Counted from the stretch's first letter, positions 38,901-48,204 are shown. The stretch is DNA of 64,000 bases from Flavobacteriales bacterium (GCA_016721825.1 JADKHI010000004.1:1-64000); one strand, 5' to 3'. The notes: generated by a model not told the origin, from the sequence alone. A program made the numbers and translations.

Positions 38901-40554
38901 CTGCACGGTGGTGGACACGCTTAGCGGCTGTTCCCTGGTGGATAGTGTCCTGATCAACGTGAGCTCACTATACAACGCCGTTGCCACGAATGATACGATC
39001 CTCTGCGATCCTATCGGCTTCCAGTTGAACGTGGTGCACAACGTGCCTGGCGCAGTAGTGGCCTGGACCCCTGCCAACTACCTGACCAACGCGAACACGA
39101 ATACGCCCACCATCACCTTCGATAGCACGGCTCAGTACATCGTGCAGGTCACCGACCCGCTGCTTGGCTGCAGCGACCGCGATACGGTGAACATCTTCGT
39201 ACCGTTCTCGGACCTGGTCTTCATCTCAGACAGTTCGCTCTGCGCTGGGGATAGCATGCTGATCGATGCAGGCTACCCTGATGCCTCCCACACCTGGAAC
39301 ACCGGCCCTACCACACAGACCATTTGGGTCAATAGCGCCGGCAACTACACGGTGACCATGGTGGACAGCACCGGTTGCCAGATCGTCGTGACAACGACTG
39401 TTACAGTCGACCCTTTGCCTGTCGTTACGCTTGGCCCGGACACCTCGCTCTGCGTGGGCGAGCAATGGACGCTGGACGCTGGCACGCCGGGAAGCGGCTA
39501 CTTGTGGAGCACAAGTGAGACAACGCAGGCGATCACGGTGACCACCAACAGCAACTACTGGGCGGAAGTGACGGACCAGAACACTTGCGTGAACAGCGAT
39601 ACGATCAACGTTGTCTTCGATCCGCTGCCTGTGGTGGACCTGAATGATACCACGGTATGCGTGAGCGAAACGATCACGCTGGATGCCGAGAACGCCGGAA
39701 GCAGCTACCTATGGAGCACCGGCGCGACCACACAGACCATTGCGCTGAACGATGCCACGGATACCTACACGGTGGTCGTAACAACCCCTACGTGGTGCGT
39801 GGATTCGAGCACGGCCGTGATCACCTTCATTCCATTCCCCGTAGTGGACCTCGGTCCGGACACAGCGCTATGCGATACCGAGATCCTGACGTTGGACGCT
39901 GGGAATCCGGGTGCACAGTTCACCTGGAGCACTGGAAGCAATCTGTCCACGATCACCTTGCTGACCGATGCAATGGTGTGGGTTGATGTCAACAATGGCT
40001 ACTGCGTGACCCGCGACTCCTTGGATGCAGTGTTCAACCCACTGCCCAACTACATCGACGAGGCCCAACGTGTGGTCTGCCTCGACTACCCTCCGTACAA
40101 GACAGTTTTGGATGCCGGCAACCCCGGCTGCACCTTCCTGTGGAGCACCGATGCGTCCACCCAGGTCATTGATGTGGAGAGCTATGGCTGGTACATGGTG
40201 GAGATCACCACCCCCCTGAACTGCTCCATCGTGGACAGCGTGCTGATCGAGGAGTACTGCGCTTCGCAGTTCTTCGTTCCCAACACCTTCACCCCCGATG
40301 GTGATGGGGTGAACGACATGTTCGGTCCTGATGGTTGGAACATTGCGACCGTGGAAATGAACATCTTCAACCGCTGGGGCGAACTGATCTTCTCTGGCAA
40401 GGACGCGACAGCCTTCTGGGACGGCAACATGAACGGCGACCCTGTTCAGGACGGTGTGTATGTCTGGAAATGCAGCTACCGCTTCGTGGACAACGTTGAG
40501 GGCGCCGTAGGCGCCAAGAAGGAGGCCGTGGGCCATGTGACATTGGTGCGCTGA
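35974..40554 (+). CDS. Giant IgGFc-binding-domain surface protein with CHU_C (T9SS type B) tail, copy 1
   Basis: About 1526 aa. Signal MLNRFICALAMALGVGGSIH-AQ. N-terminal domain: GKEFWVGYMQNYGGGGNQHI, TVTLPITAVHTGSEVVDNKS, EFLIVATQDGTQIEITPTS, FAVFSGSVCTNVPIGCFACD, HVYEQNLPSNVWGTKYFTVP; this is the IgGFc-binding N-terminal family (PF17517). Then about ten PKD/SprB-like modules with LDAGNPGAxFTWSTG and VVDLGPDTALC signatures and one domain with FRWVQTLSTGAGEDNWALDN. The C-terminus FFVPNTFTPDGDGVNDMFGP to FNRWGELIFSGKD is the gliding-motility-associated sorting domain. Expected on the cell surface as adhesin. Followed by a strong hairpin and by its paralogue. Confidence 0.88.
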   Translation: MLNRFICALAMALGVGGSIHAQQGVIPTMGKEFWVGYMQNYGGGGNQHIDVFISSYVNTTGTISMPLLGFTQNFTVTANTVTTVTLPITAVHTGSEVVDNKSFLIETADTVAVYALNFEDATADAAAIYPTQSLGTEYRVHCYYGLSGFGTLNSEFLIVATQDGTQIEITPTSATLGGQPAGVPFLVNLDSAETFQVQAANSGDDLSGTTLIGTAISGSCRPFAVFSGSVCTNVPIGCFACDHVYEQNLPSNVWGTKYFTVPWQGPNSYTYRVMANTNGTNYTVDGVAQPALNAGQFQEVNYATQGHCIESTVPISAAQYIQGQDCSGGVGDPALLILNADEQKISNISFATVVSANISNQYIAVIVETASNNQVILDGAAMPAASFTPYTACSANSWATFPLTQGSHSISCPTGLIGYVYGVGSNYETYAYSVGSFTPLPPLVVDSVFCGVDSTGTLTLSPPQPINNAWWSIYSNPTDTLWQGLNYTFTPPGSDVYVVTGSEFLSACEQQYFFSVEVDTPPLLTVTAAPSVVCAYSPVQLNVTANPVGTYLYNWWPDPELNDGTLPNPIATPSVSGWYYVSVSSLNGCAVAIDSVYIDVLPGAVLIHEASTADDAVCLGDSTQLSLDVQQIIAQDALDTAPSGIWAGLGNAIVGNQCGSVTGSALWFDGAGLRFAETQQMDVSAGGSVQFAIHIGAGLAPCENADAGEDVFLQYSVNAGPWVTMSTLWEYLYPSFTTVTVPIPAAAQSVNTAFRWVQTLSTGAGEDNWALDNVVIAANGPGNLLFAWSPGATLSSAAVQNPMAYPNATGYYYITSEDALTGCTYSDSVFIDVGFPFTIAVTNDTALCDVAGIQLDATPSSGSGHVWNWTPSTNLSATFVQNPIATPTTTTEYFVEVTTAGGCSATDSVTIVVNQLLSLTVTTTDDDLCQGETTQLNANVLGNPPGLSYSWDPSTSVNNASISNPIASPPSTTNYICTVVDTLSGCSLVDSVLINVSSLYNAVATNDTILCDPIGFQLNVVHNVPGAVVAWTPANYLTNANTNTPTITFDSTAQYIVQVTDPLLGCSDRDTVNIFVPFSDLVFISDSSLCAGDSMLIDAGYPDASHTWNTGPTTQTIWVNSAGNYTVTMVDSTGCQIVVTTTVTVDPLPVVTLGPDTSLCVGEQWTLDAGTPGSGYLWSTSETTQAITVTTNSNYWAEVTDQNTCVNSDTINVVFDPLPVVDLNDTTVCVSETITLDAENAGSSYLWSTGATTQTIALNDATDTYTVVVTTPTWCVDSSTAVITFIPFPVVDLGPDTALCDTEILTLDAGNPGAQFTWSTGSNLSTITLLTDAMVWVDVNNGYCVTRDSLDAVFNPLPNYIDEAQRVVCLDYPPYKTVLDAGNPGCTFLWSTDASTQVIDVESYGWYMVEITTPLNCSIVDSVLIEEYCASQFFVPNTFTPDGDGVNDMFGPDGWNIATVEMNIFNRWGELIFSGKDATAFWDGNMNGDPVQDGVYVWKCSYRFVDNVEGAVGAKKEAVGHVTLVR

Positions 40555-40573
40555 TCATTCCATCGATCTCTTC

Positions 40574-40601
40574 GAAAGCCGGGGCCAACACCCCGGCTTT
40601 C
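40574..40601 (+). terminator. Strong hairpin between the two giant adhesin genes
   Basis: GAAAGCCGGGG (40574-40584) pairs perfectly with CCCCGGCTTTC (40591-40601), 11-bp stem, 6-nt loop, 19 bp after the first adhesin gene. Suggests the paralogues are transcribed separately. Confidence 0.75.
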
Positions 40602-40638
40602 GTGTGTTCCAAGGCGAACCTTGACGGTGTGATCGCGT

Positions 40639-43600
40639 ATGAAGGGCGGCATACCACACCGCCACACGGTGGAAACGACACGACCAACCACACCCGCATC
40701 CGTTCAGCAGCAAGGCCTTCCGACCACAGGCCGCTGGCTGCTGTGGATCCTGTTCCTGGCCCTGCTGCTCTGCGCGAACATGGCCCAGGCCCAAGGCTTG
40801 GCCCCGCTGCCAACGAAAGGCCGGGAGTTCTGGATGGGCTACATGCAGAACGCGTACGGCGCCCAAGAGCTGCGCGTGCAGATCGCCTCCCAGAACGGCA
40901 CCAGCGGCACCGTCAGTACCCCACGGACCGGATGGAGCAGCGCGTTCACCGTTGCGGCCAATGGCGTAACCACCTTGATCGTACCGGTGGGCAACGAGCA
41001 TACCGGCAGCGAAGTGCTGAGCGACAAGGGCGTCCTCATTCAAGCCAACGACAGCGTGACCGTGAGCCTGGAGAGCTTTCAGAGCTTCACCACCGATGGC
41101 GCGCAGGTCTTCCCCACGGAGGCCTTGGGCACCAGCTACCGCGCACAGAGCTACCGGGGACTTCCCGGTTTCGCCGACTTCTACAAGAGCGAGCTGCTGA
41201 TAGTAGCGACGCAGGACGATACCGAGATCGAGATCGTGCCGAGCGTGAACACCTCCGGCGGCCGCGCAGCAGGGGTCCCCTTCATTGTTAGCCTTGATGC
41301 CGGACAGAGCTACCAAGTACAATCCGCACTGGCCTCGCTGGACGTTACCGGAACGACCGTTCGGGCCACCACAAGCAGCGGCCCCTGCCGACCTTTTGCG
41401 GTGTTCAGCGGCAGCATGTGCGCGAACGTGCCCGCCGGTTGCCCCGCCTGTGACCACATCGTGGAGCAGATGGTACCCACCGATCGTTGGGGCCAGAACT
41501 TCCATACGATCCCGCTCACCGGGGCCATCACGCATACCTACCGGATCCTCGCCGATCAGAACAGCACCACCGTGACCATCGATGGTGGCGCACCGATCCT
41601 GCTGAACGCCGGTCAGAGCCACTTGGTGAACGGCGCCTCGGTCCCTGTCTGCATCTCGGCGGATAAGCCGGTCAGCGTGGCCCAACTGATGGAGGGATTC
41701 AACTGCGCCACCACCGGCGATCCCTCCATGATCGAACTGATGCCCGATGAGCGGGTCACCACCAGTGTGGTGTTCAGCACGGTGACCTCGCCGCAGATCG
41801 CTCAGCACAGCGTCAGTGTGATCATGTCCACGGCCAACATCGGACAGCTCCTACTTGACGGAAGCCCTGTGAGCACTTCGCTGTTCCAGCCCTTCACCGC
41901 CTGCAACAGTTTCTCGCACGCCAAGGTCACCATCCCGGCAGGAACGCACCGATTGTCCGCTACGGGCGGCTTTCTTGCCTACGCTATGGGAGCGGGAACC
42001 GGCGAGAGCTACGCCTTCACGCTGAGCAGCAAGGCTATTGCCGGAACACCGAACGATTCCACCATCTGTAGCGCGGGGCCGCTGGTGCTCAATGCTCCAC
42101 TACCCATCACCAACGCGGAATGGACCGCAGCGAGCGCACCAAGTGTGGTGGTCGGAACAGGGCCGAGCTACGCGTTCACACCGACCACTAACGACTCATA
42201 TACAGTGAACGGCGAAGTGCCTGGCAGCGGTTGCCCGGTGACCTTCACCTACCACGTCGGCCTCCCTGTGCAGCCTGTGTTGACGCTGACCGCGAACAAC
42301 CTGCCAAGTGCCACGGTGTGCCAGTTCGGTGCCGTGCAACTGAATGTTGCACCCACGCCGGACCCGAATGCGTTCGATCTGCTGTGGAGCCCTGGCACCG
42401 TGCTCTCAGACCCGACGATCGTCAACCCCATCGCCTATCCACAGGCCAACACCTGGTTCCGATTGAACGTGACCAGCCCCGTTGGTTGCGGAAGCGTCAC
42501 CGATAGCATCTTCGTTTCGGTGCTTCCGAGTGGATTGATGAGCGTGAAAGCAAGCGCCAACGACAGCGCGGTGTGTTCTGGTGAACAGGTTCTGCTGAAT
42601 GCGTTGGCTGAACAGATGGTCGTGAGCGACGCGTTCAACGGCGCCTTCGGCAGCATGTGGTCCTCCGTATTGGGTGCGGCAGTGAACAACACCTGCGGTT
42701 CCGTTTCCGGCGATGCGTTGTACTTCAATGGCAACACCTTCCGGGAAGCACGCACGACCGCCTTGAACATGAGCAATGGTGGCGCGATCCGCTTTGCGTT
42801 GAAGATCGCCACCGGCACTGCACCATGCGATAACGCCGACCCCGGAGAGAATGTCGTGCTAGAGTACTCCTTGAACAACGGCGGCAGCTGGTCCGCACCT
42901 TTCGCCACCTTCAACGAGAACGCCTATCCGGCTTTCATAGCGCTCAACGTGGCTGTTCCCGCAGCCGCGCAATCCGCGGCCACGCTCTTCCGCTGGCGCC
43001 AGTTGTCCCATGGCGGCGCTGGTCAGGACAACTGGGCCATCGACGATGTGATCATCTCGCAGAACAGCAACACCGGCCTCAGTTTCGCGTGGAGCCCTTC
43101 CGCAGGTCTTGCCACCCCGAACGCCGCAAGCACTACGACCGCGCCAACGGCCAGCACCACTTACGCCATCACTGCCTCTACAGCGAACGGCTGCACCGCG
43201 CAAGATGATGTGCAGGTGGTCGTGCAACCCGCCTTCCAGGTCTTCGCTGGCAACGATACCACCCTCTGCACCGCAGGAGCCACTGTGGCCTTGAACGCTA
43301 CGGTGACCGCTGGCAACGTGACGGGGTGGTCCTGGACACCGGCCAACGGCAGCCTCAGCAATGCCGCCATCGGGAACCCGACCGCGACACCCACGGCCAC
43401 GACCACTTACACCGTCACTGCCACCACGGACATCGGCTGCACGGATAGCGACGCCATGACCATCACCGTCGGCAACCTCTCCGGCCTTACCGTCAGCAGT
43501 ACTGACACGCAGCTGTGTCCTGGCGAAGATGCCACGCTGAGCGCTGTTGCAACGGGTGCTGGTCTGTTCACTTACGCCTGGAGCCCTGCCAGCGGGCTGA

Positions 43601-45720
43601 ACAATGCGGCCATCGCCAACCCCACCGCACAACCTGGCGCCACCACCAACTACACCTGTTTGGTCACCGAGCCGGCCAGCGGTTGCCAGCGCAGCGCGAG
43701 CATCACCCTGCATGTGAACGGCCCGTACAGTGTGAACGCGACAACGAATGACACCCTCTGTTCCACCCTCGGCTTCCAGTTGAACGTGGTCCACAGCGTA
43801 CCTGCGCCCTTCACGATCCTTTGGAGCAATGGCCAGTTCCTCAACAGCTCTTCCATCGCGTCTCCGACCATCATTGCCGATACCACGGCGACCTACTTGG
43901 TGACCGTGACCGATGTGAACGGCTGTTCCTTCACGGACAGCAGCACAATCATCTCCGCATGGGACAATCTGGTCACTCCGATCAACCTTTCCGCTTGCGT
44001 GGGAACCGCTATTCCGCTGGACGCTGGCTATCCGGGCTCCGCCTACCTGTGGAACACGGGCGCCACCACACAGACCATCAGCGCCACCACCAACGGCCAA
44101 TACACAGCCGAGATCACCGACCCCATGGGCTGTGTGACCGTGAAGAACTACTTCCTCACCTTCAACCCGCTGCCCTCCGTGAACCTCGGTCCGGACCTCA
44201 GCCTCTGCGGCGCAACGAACCAGGTGCTCAACGCCAACAGCCCCGGCAATGCAGTGCTGTGGAGCGGCGGTCAGACCACGCAGCAGATCAGCGTGACGCA
44301 GAGCGCCACCTACTCGGTACTGGTCACGAGCCCGCAAGGTTGCCAGAACGGCGATGCGATCAGCGTCACCTTCAACCCGATGCCCGTGGATGTGCTGCAG
44401 GACATCACCACTTGCGTGAGCACGCCCGTGACCCTGAACGCAGGGAACGCAGGCAGCACCTACATGTGGAACGCGGGCACAACCACGCAATCCATCGGCC
44501 CAACGCAAAGCGGGACCTACAGCGTGGTGGTCACCAACGCACAGGGTTGCAGCGGCACCTTCAACGCAGTGGTCACCTTCATGCCCCTGATCAGTGTGGA
44601 CCTGGGCAGTGACACCACGCTCTGCGCAGGGCAAACGCTCTCACTTGATGCCGGGAACAACGGTGCCACCTACCTCTGGAGCAACGGGGCCACCACACAG
44701 ACCATCAGCCCGTCGCAGAACGGCACGTACAGCGTCACGGCGAGCAACGGGTTCTGTCTGGGCACCGATGCGATCAGCGTCTCCTTCGATCCGATCCCGC
44801 TGGATGTGTTGCAGAACGTGACCGCTTGCGTGGATCAGACCGTGACCCTGAACGCCGGCAACGCGGGTTGCAGCTACTTGTGGAACACCGGTGCCACAAC
44901 ATCCATCATCAACCCCACGACATCCGGCAACTATTCCGTAGTCGTCACCAACAGCACCAACTGCAGCATCACTGCGGATGCGACCGTAACGCTTGTGGGC
45001 TTCCCTGTAGTGGACCTGGGGCCTGACAGCGTCTTGTGCGAAGGGGACGTGCTTACGCTCGATGCAGGAAACCCAGGAGCGAGCTACACCTGGAGCAGCG
45101 GACAGAACACGCGTACGCTCGATTTAACTAGCGGCGGCACCTACACCGTGACCGTGAACAACGGCTACTGCACGAGCAGCGACGCCTTCACCGCCACCTT
45201 CAATCCGTCACCCACGCGCTTCATCGACCGCAAGTTCTACACCTGCCTGGATGAGGCTCCGGGTTACGTGGTGATCAACGCTGGGAACGAAGGCAGCGAA
45301 TACGACTGGAGCACAGGAGAGACCTCACAGGTGATCCTTGCCGGGGCCTACGGTTGGTACTACGTACAAGTGACCAATGTGCACGACTGCGCGACGCGTG
45401 ACTCCGCGGAAGTGATCGAGTTCTGCCCGGCCACGCTCTACGTACCGAACACCTTCACGCCCAACGGCGATGGCACCAACGACATCTGGATGCCGGTCGG
45501 CAAGAACATCGGTGAATACTCTGTGCAGGTCTTCGATCGTTGGGGCGGCATCATCTTCCAGTCCAACGATCCGCAGGTGGGTTGGGATGGCACCATGAGC
45601 GGCGAGTACGTCAAGAACGACGTGTACGTGTGGCGCATGGAATACACCTTCCTGGAGGATGAGAGCGGCCAGCAGGGTCGGCTCCACAAGGAGCTCGGGC
45701 ACGTCACGGTGATGCGCTAG
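40639..45720 (+). CDS. Giant IgGFc-binding-domain surface protein with CHU_C (T9SS type B) tail, copy 2
   Basis: 1693 aa; the N-terminal 30 residues before the hydrophobic signal (WLLWILFLALLLCANMAQAQ) may be partly untranslated. The N-domain parallels copy 1 block by block: GREFWMGYMQNAYGAQELRV, SELLIVATQDDTEIEIVPS, FAVFSGSMCANVPAGCPACD, HIVEQMVPTDRWGQNFHTIP. A FRWRQLSHGGAGQDNWAIDD domain and then about a dozen SprB/PKD-like modules follow (LDAGNNGATYLWSNGATTQT, NAGNAGCSYLWNTGATTS). It ends LYVPNTFTPNGDGTNDIWMP to FDRWGGIIFQSND, the CHU_C domain. Tandem duplication followed by divergence and module gain is the simplest origin. Its TAG shares CTAG with the convergent omega-amidase stop. Confidence 0.88.
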   Translation: MKGGIPHRHTVETTRPTTPASVQQQGLPTTGRWLLWILFLALLLCANMAQAQGLAPLPTKGREFWMGYMQNAYGAQELRVQIASQNGTSGTVSTPRTGWSSAFTVAANGVTTLIVPVGNEHTGSEVLSDKGVLIQANDSVTVSLESFQSFTTDGAQVFPTEALGTSYRAQSYRGLPGFADFYKSELLIVATQDDTEIEIVPSVNTSGGRAAGVPFIVSLDAGQSYQVQSALASLDVTGTTVRATTSSGPCRPFAVFSGSMCANVPAGCPACDHIVEQMVPTDRWGQNFHTIPLTGAITHTYRILADQNSTTVTIDGGAPILLNAGQSHLVNGASVPVCISADKPVSVAQLMEGFNCATTGDPSMIELMPDERVTTSVVFSTVTSPQIAQHSVSVIMSTANIGQLLLDGSPVSTSLFQPFTACNSFSHAKVTIPAGTHRLSATGGFLAYAMGAGTGESYAFTLSSKAIAGTPNDSTICSAGPLVLNAPLPITNAEWTAASAPSVVVGTGPSYAFTPTTNDSYTVNGEVPGSGCPVTFTYHVGLPVQPVLTLTANNLPSATVCQFGAVQLNVAPTPDPNAFDLLWSPGTVLSDPTIVNPIAYPQANTWFRLNVTSPVGCGSVTDSIFVSVLPSGLMSVKASANDSAVCSGEQVLLNALAEQMVVSDAFNGAFGSMWSSVLGAAVNNTCGSVSGDALYFNGNTFREARTTALNMSNGGAIRFALKIATGTAPCDNADPGENVVLEYSLNNGGSWSAPFATFNENAYPAFIALNVAVPAAAQSAATLFRWRQLSHGGAGQDNWAIDDVIISQNSNTGLSFAWSPSAGLATPNAASTTTAPTASTTYAITASTANGCTAQDDVQVVVQPAFQVFAGNDTTLCTAGATVALNATVTAGNVTGWSWTPANGSLSNAAIGNPTATPTATTTYTVTATTDIGCTDSDAMTITVGNLSGLTVSSTDTQLCPGEDATLSAVATGAGLFTYAWSPASGLNNAAIANPTAQPGATTNYTCLVTEPASGCQRSASITLHVNGPYSVNATTNDTLCSTLGFQLNVVHSVPAPFTILWSNGQFLNSSSIASPTIIADTTATYLVTVTDVNGCSFTDSSTIISAWDNLVTPINLSACVGTAIPLDAGYPGSAYLWNTGATTQTISATTNGQYTAEITDPMGCVTVKNYFLTFNPLPSVNLGPDLSLCGATNQVLNANSPGNAVLWSGGQTTQQISVTQSATYSVLVTSPQGCQNGDAISVTFNPMPVDVLQDITTCVSTPVTLNAGNAGSTYMWNAGTTTQSIGPTQSGTYSVVVTNAQGCSGTFNAVVTFMPLISVDLGSDTTLCAGQTLSLDAGNNGATYLWSNGATTQTISPSQNGTYSVTASNGFCLGTDAISVSFDPIPLDVLQNVTACVDQTVTLNAGNAGCSYLWNTGATTSIINPTTSGNYSVVVTNSTNCSITADATVTLVGFPVVDLGPDSVLCEGDVLTLDAGNPGASYTWSSGQNTRTLDLTSGGTYTVTVNNGYCTSSDAFTATFNPSPTRFIDRKFYTCLDEAPGYVVINAGNEGSEYDWSTGETSQVILAGAYGWYYVQVTNVHDCATRDSAEVIEFCPATLYVPNTFTPNGDGTNDIWMPVGKNIGEYSVQVFDRWGGIIFQSNDPQVGWDGTMSGEYVKNDVYVWRMEYTFLEDESGQQGRLHKELGHVTVMR

Positions 45721-46493
45721 AGCATCAGGCTGAAATCATCCGCATCATCCGCAACCGGGAATTTCGCACGGAAATCATCCAAGGCTTCCCGATGAAGCAC
45801 GGTGTGCAGCACATCCTCCTTAGAGGCTTTCATCGTCTCCGCATCACCACGCGGATCGATCGAAGCTGAATCACCGGTATAGTGGTGACCCTTGCCATCC
45901 ATCCCCACGCGGTTCACGCCGATCACATAGCTCTGGTTCTCGATGGCGCGAGCAATGAGCAGCTGACTCCAAGGATAGCGGCGGGGTTCCGGCCAGTTCG
46001 CCACGTACAGCAAGGCATCGTAGTCGCCGCGGTTGCGCGCGAACACCGGGAACCGCAGGTCGTAGCAGATCTGCAGCAGGAGCCTCCATCCACGCCATTC
46101 CACCACCACCCGTTGTGCACCGGGCGTGTAGTGCCGGATCTCCTCCGCCATGCGGAACAGGTGGCGCTTGTCGTAGGGGATCACGGTCCCGTCGGGCTTC
46201 ACGAACAGACCGCGGTTGTAGCACTTGCCGTCTTCGGTGATGATCGCGCTTCCATAGATCGCCGCATCCAATTCCCACGCCTGCTCCTTCATCCAGGTCA
46301 CCGTGGGGCCGTCCATGGGTTCGGCCAGTTCCGCACTGCGCATGCTGAAGCCGGTGCTGAACATCTCCGGTAGCACAACAAGGTCGGTGGTCCCCTTCAG
46401 CGAGGCGAACTTCTGCGTGAACATCGCGCGGTTCGCCGCCGCATCCTCCCAATGGAGCATGCTCTGCACAAGGGCAACTCTCAGATCGCGCAT
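45717..46493 (-). CDS. Omega-amidase (nitrilase superfamily, YafV type)
   Basis: 258 aa. Catalytic triad E43 (VVLPEMFSTGFS), K109 (IPYDKRHLF) and C143 (LLQICYDLRFPVF). The segments MDGPTVTWMKEQAW and YDALLYVANWPEPRRYPWSQ, then LLIARAIENQSYVIGVNRVG are typical of YafV/NIT2. Hydrolyses alpha-ketoglutaramate or alpha-ketosuccinamate, by-products of glutamine or asparagine transaminases. Overlaps the upstream aminotransferase gene by 13 bp, a pairing that fits this role in methionine salvage. Confidence 0.9.
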   Translation of the reverse strand: MRDLRVALVQSMLHWEDAAANRAMFTQKFASLKGTTDLVVLPEMFSTGFSMRSAELAEPMDGPTVTWMKEQAWELDAAIYGSAIITEDGKCYNRGLFVKPDGTVIPYDKRHLFRMAEEIRHYTPGAQRVVVEWRGWRLLLQICYDLRFPVFARNRGDYDALLYVANWPEPRRYPWSQLLIARAIENQSYVIGVNRVGMDGKGHHYTGDSASIDPRGDAETMKASKEDVLHTVLHREALDDFRAKFPVADDADDFSLML

Positions 46494-47623
46494 AACTTCT
46501 CAATGGCGTTGTCCAGTGTCTCGTCCTCCTTCGCGAAGCAGAAGCGGATGATGCGTTGGCCCGGGGGGGGATCCTTGTAGAAGGGGCTCAGTGGAATGGA
46601 GGCAACACCGAACTCCCGTGCCAGGCGCTTCGCGAATGCGGTGTCCGGTTCATCGCTGATGGTGCTGTAGTCGGCAAGCTGGAAGTAACTCCCTTCACAG
46701 GCGAGCGGCTCGAAGCGGGAGGCATGCAGCCCGATGAGGAAGCGGTCGCGCTTGGCCTCGTAGAAGCTGGAGACGCCTTCGTAATTCATCGGGTCCTTCA
46801 GGTAGGTGGCCAGCGCATGTTGCATCGGCGTGTTCACGCTGAACACGTTGAACTGGTGCACCTTGCGGTACTCGGTCATCAGCTCCTTCGGCGCCAGCAC
46901 GTAGCCCATCTTCCAGCCGGTGACGTGGAACACCTTGCCGAAACTGAAGACCACGAAGGCCCGATCGCGCAGCTCCGGATAGCGGACCACCGAGGCATGC
47001 TGTTCGGTATCGAACACGAGGTGCTCATAGACCTCATCGCTCAGCAACAGGATGTTGGTGCCGCGCAGCATCGCCGCGATCCGCTGCATGTCCGCATCAC
47101 GCAGGATGGTGCCCGCCGGGTTGTGCGGCGTGTTGATCATCAGCAGGCGCGTCCTCGGTGTGATGGCAGCCGCGACCGCATCCGCATCGAACTTCATGTT
47201 GCTGCCCAGGCGCACATGCACCGGCTTACCGCCGAACAGCTCGACGGTGGGCGCGTAGCTGTCATAGGCCGGATCCACGATGATCACCTCATCACCGGGA
47301 TGCACCACCGCACCAACGGCAGTGAAGATGGCCTGTGTGCCACCGGCGGTCACCGTGATCTCCGTTTCGGGATCATAGCCGAAGCCGTAGAGCCCTTGCA
47401 CCTTGGCCGCAATGGTCTCCCGCAACACGGGAAGCCCGGGCATCGGTGCATACTGGTTGTGACCCGCGCGCATCGCTTCCTCCACCAAGGCGATAAGCTC
47501 CTCGTCGATCGGGAAATCAGGAAAGCCCTGGCTGAGGTTGATGGCGCCGCACTCCTGTGCCAGCTTGCTCATCACGGTGAAGATGGTGGTGCCCACATGG
47601 GGCAATTTGCTCTGGATCGCCAT
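46481..47623 (-). CDS. Methionine-type PLP aminotransferase (class I/II, YbdL-like)
   Basis: 380 aa fold-type I aminotransferase. N-terminus SKLPHVGTTIFTVMSKLAQE, INLSQGFPDFPID and GHNQYAPMPGLPVLRETIAA. Then GGTQAIFTAVGAVVHPGDEV, NTPHNPAGTI, SDEVYEHLVF with D197, PLP lysine K230 in FVVFSFGKVFHVTGWKMGY, and RIIRFCFAKED at the C-terminus. Block order matches YbdL/kynurenine-type enzymes that transaminate 2-oxo-4-methylthiobutanoate, often with glutamine as donor. Substrate is inferred from the family and from the adjoining omega-amidase. Confidence 0.9.
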   Translation of the reverse strand: MAIQSKLPHVGTTIFTVMSKLAQECGAINLSQGFPDFPIDEELIALVEEAMRAGHNQYAPMPGLPVLRETIAAKVQGLYGFGYDPETEITVTAGGTQAIFTAVGAVVHPGDEVIIVDPAYDSYAPTVELFGGKPVHVRLGSNMKFDADAVAAAITPRTRLLMINTPHNPAGTILRDADMQRIAAMLRGTNILLLSDEVYEHLVFDTEQHASVVRYPELRDRAFVVFSFGKVFHVTGWKMGYVLAPKELMTEYRKVHQFNVFSVNTPMQHALATYLKDPMNYEGVSSFYEAKRDRFLIGLHASRFEPLACEGSYFQLADYSTISDEPDTAFAKRLAREFGVASIPLSPFYKDPPPGQRIIRFCFAKEDETLDNAIEKLCAI

Positions 47624-47686
47624 GCGCGACGAAACTAAGCCGTGTGCGTGTTGTCTCCTATCCGACGAGCCGGTGAACGCACCTCC

Positions 47687-47694
47687 TAGCTTTG
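47687..47694 (+). promoter_or_regulatory. Promoter -7 element of the 47707 gene
   Basis: TAGCTTTG, exact TAnnTTTG, 12 bp before the ATG at 47707. It would leave the in-frame codon 47692 outside the transcript, which decides the start. Confidence 0.5.
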
Positions 47695-47706
47695 GTCAGG
47701 TCAGAT

Positions 47707-48198
47707 ATGCGACACTTCCGCTACCTCCTCCCCTGCTTCGCGCTAGCAGCGTTCAGCCCACATGTATCGGCGCAAACGGTGGAAGACCTGCGCTGTGACA
47801 CGGACACGCTCCATGCCCTCTTCAGCGCATCTGTGAAAGAGACGCGCAAGCTGCTCCATGGCGATATGGAACCGAACCTTGTGAGTGTCACTGCCTTGCC
47901 GGCAACGATGGCCTCGAAGCGGGACAGTTGCCTCATGCAGTGCGAGGCGTTCCTGGAATGGCCGAAAGCATGGACCGATTCGCTGGGACTCACCACCGTG
48001 CCCCTGGACAGCACAGTGGACCAACGGGTCTTCATCAAGCGACCGACCTTCCGCTCCGCCAAGACGTGCATCGTGCCCTACCACATCACCCCCAGCGAAT
48101 GGGGCGGCTGGAGCGGCTTTCTGGAGTTCCGGAAGCGCGGGCAGCACTGGCGCTTCAAGCGCAACAGGACGACGGGGGTGAGCTGTGGTTCTTGGTGA
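47707..48198 (+). CDS. Small secreted protein of unknown function
   Basis: 163 aa. Signal peptide MRHFRYLLPCFALAAFSPHV-SAQ. Mature part TVEDLRCDTDTLHALFSASV, KRDSCLMQCEAFLEWPKAWT, TVPLDSTVDQRVFIKRPTFR, CIVPYHITPSEWGGWSGFLE and FRKRGQHWRFKRNRTTGVSC. Five cysteines in the mature part suggest disulfides in the periplasm. No family recognised. It sits between the aminotransferase gene and a decayed fragment of the same aminotransferase, on the opposite strand, so it may have arrived by an insertion that split a duplication. Confidence 0.6.
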   Translation: MRHFRYLLPCFALAAFSPHVSAQTVEDLRCDTDTLHALFSASVKETRKLLHGDMEPNLVSVTALPATMASKRDSCLMQCEAFLEWPKAWTDSLGLTTVPLDSTVDQRVFIKRPTFRSAKTCIVPYHITPSEWGGWSGFLEFRKRGQHWRFKRNRTTGVSCGSW

Positions 48199-48204
48199 GG
48201 AGAC

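Noticed and set aside
42859..44634. 591-codon open frame on the minus strand
   Set aside because: Shadow of the second adhesin gene; composition of His/Gly/Val repeats mirrors the repeat DNA of the real gene.
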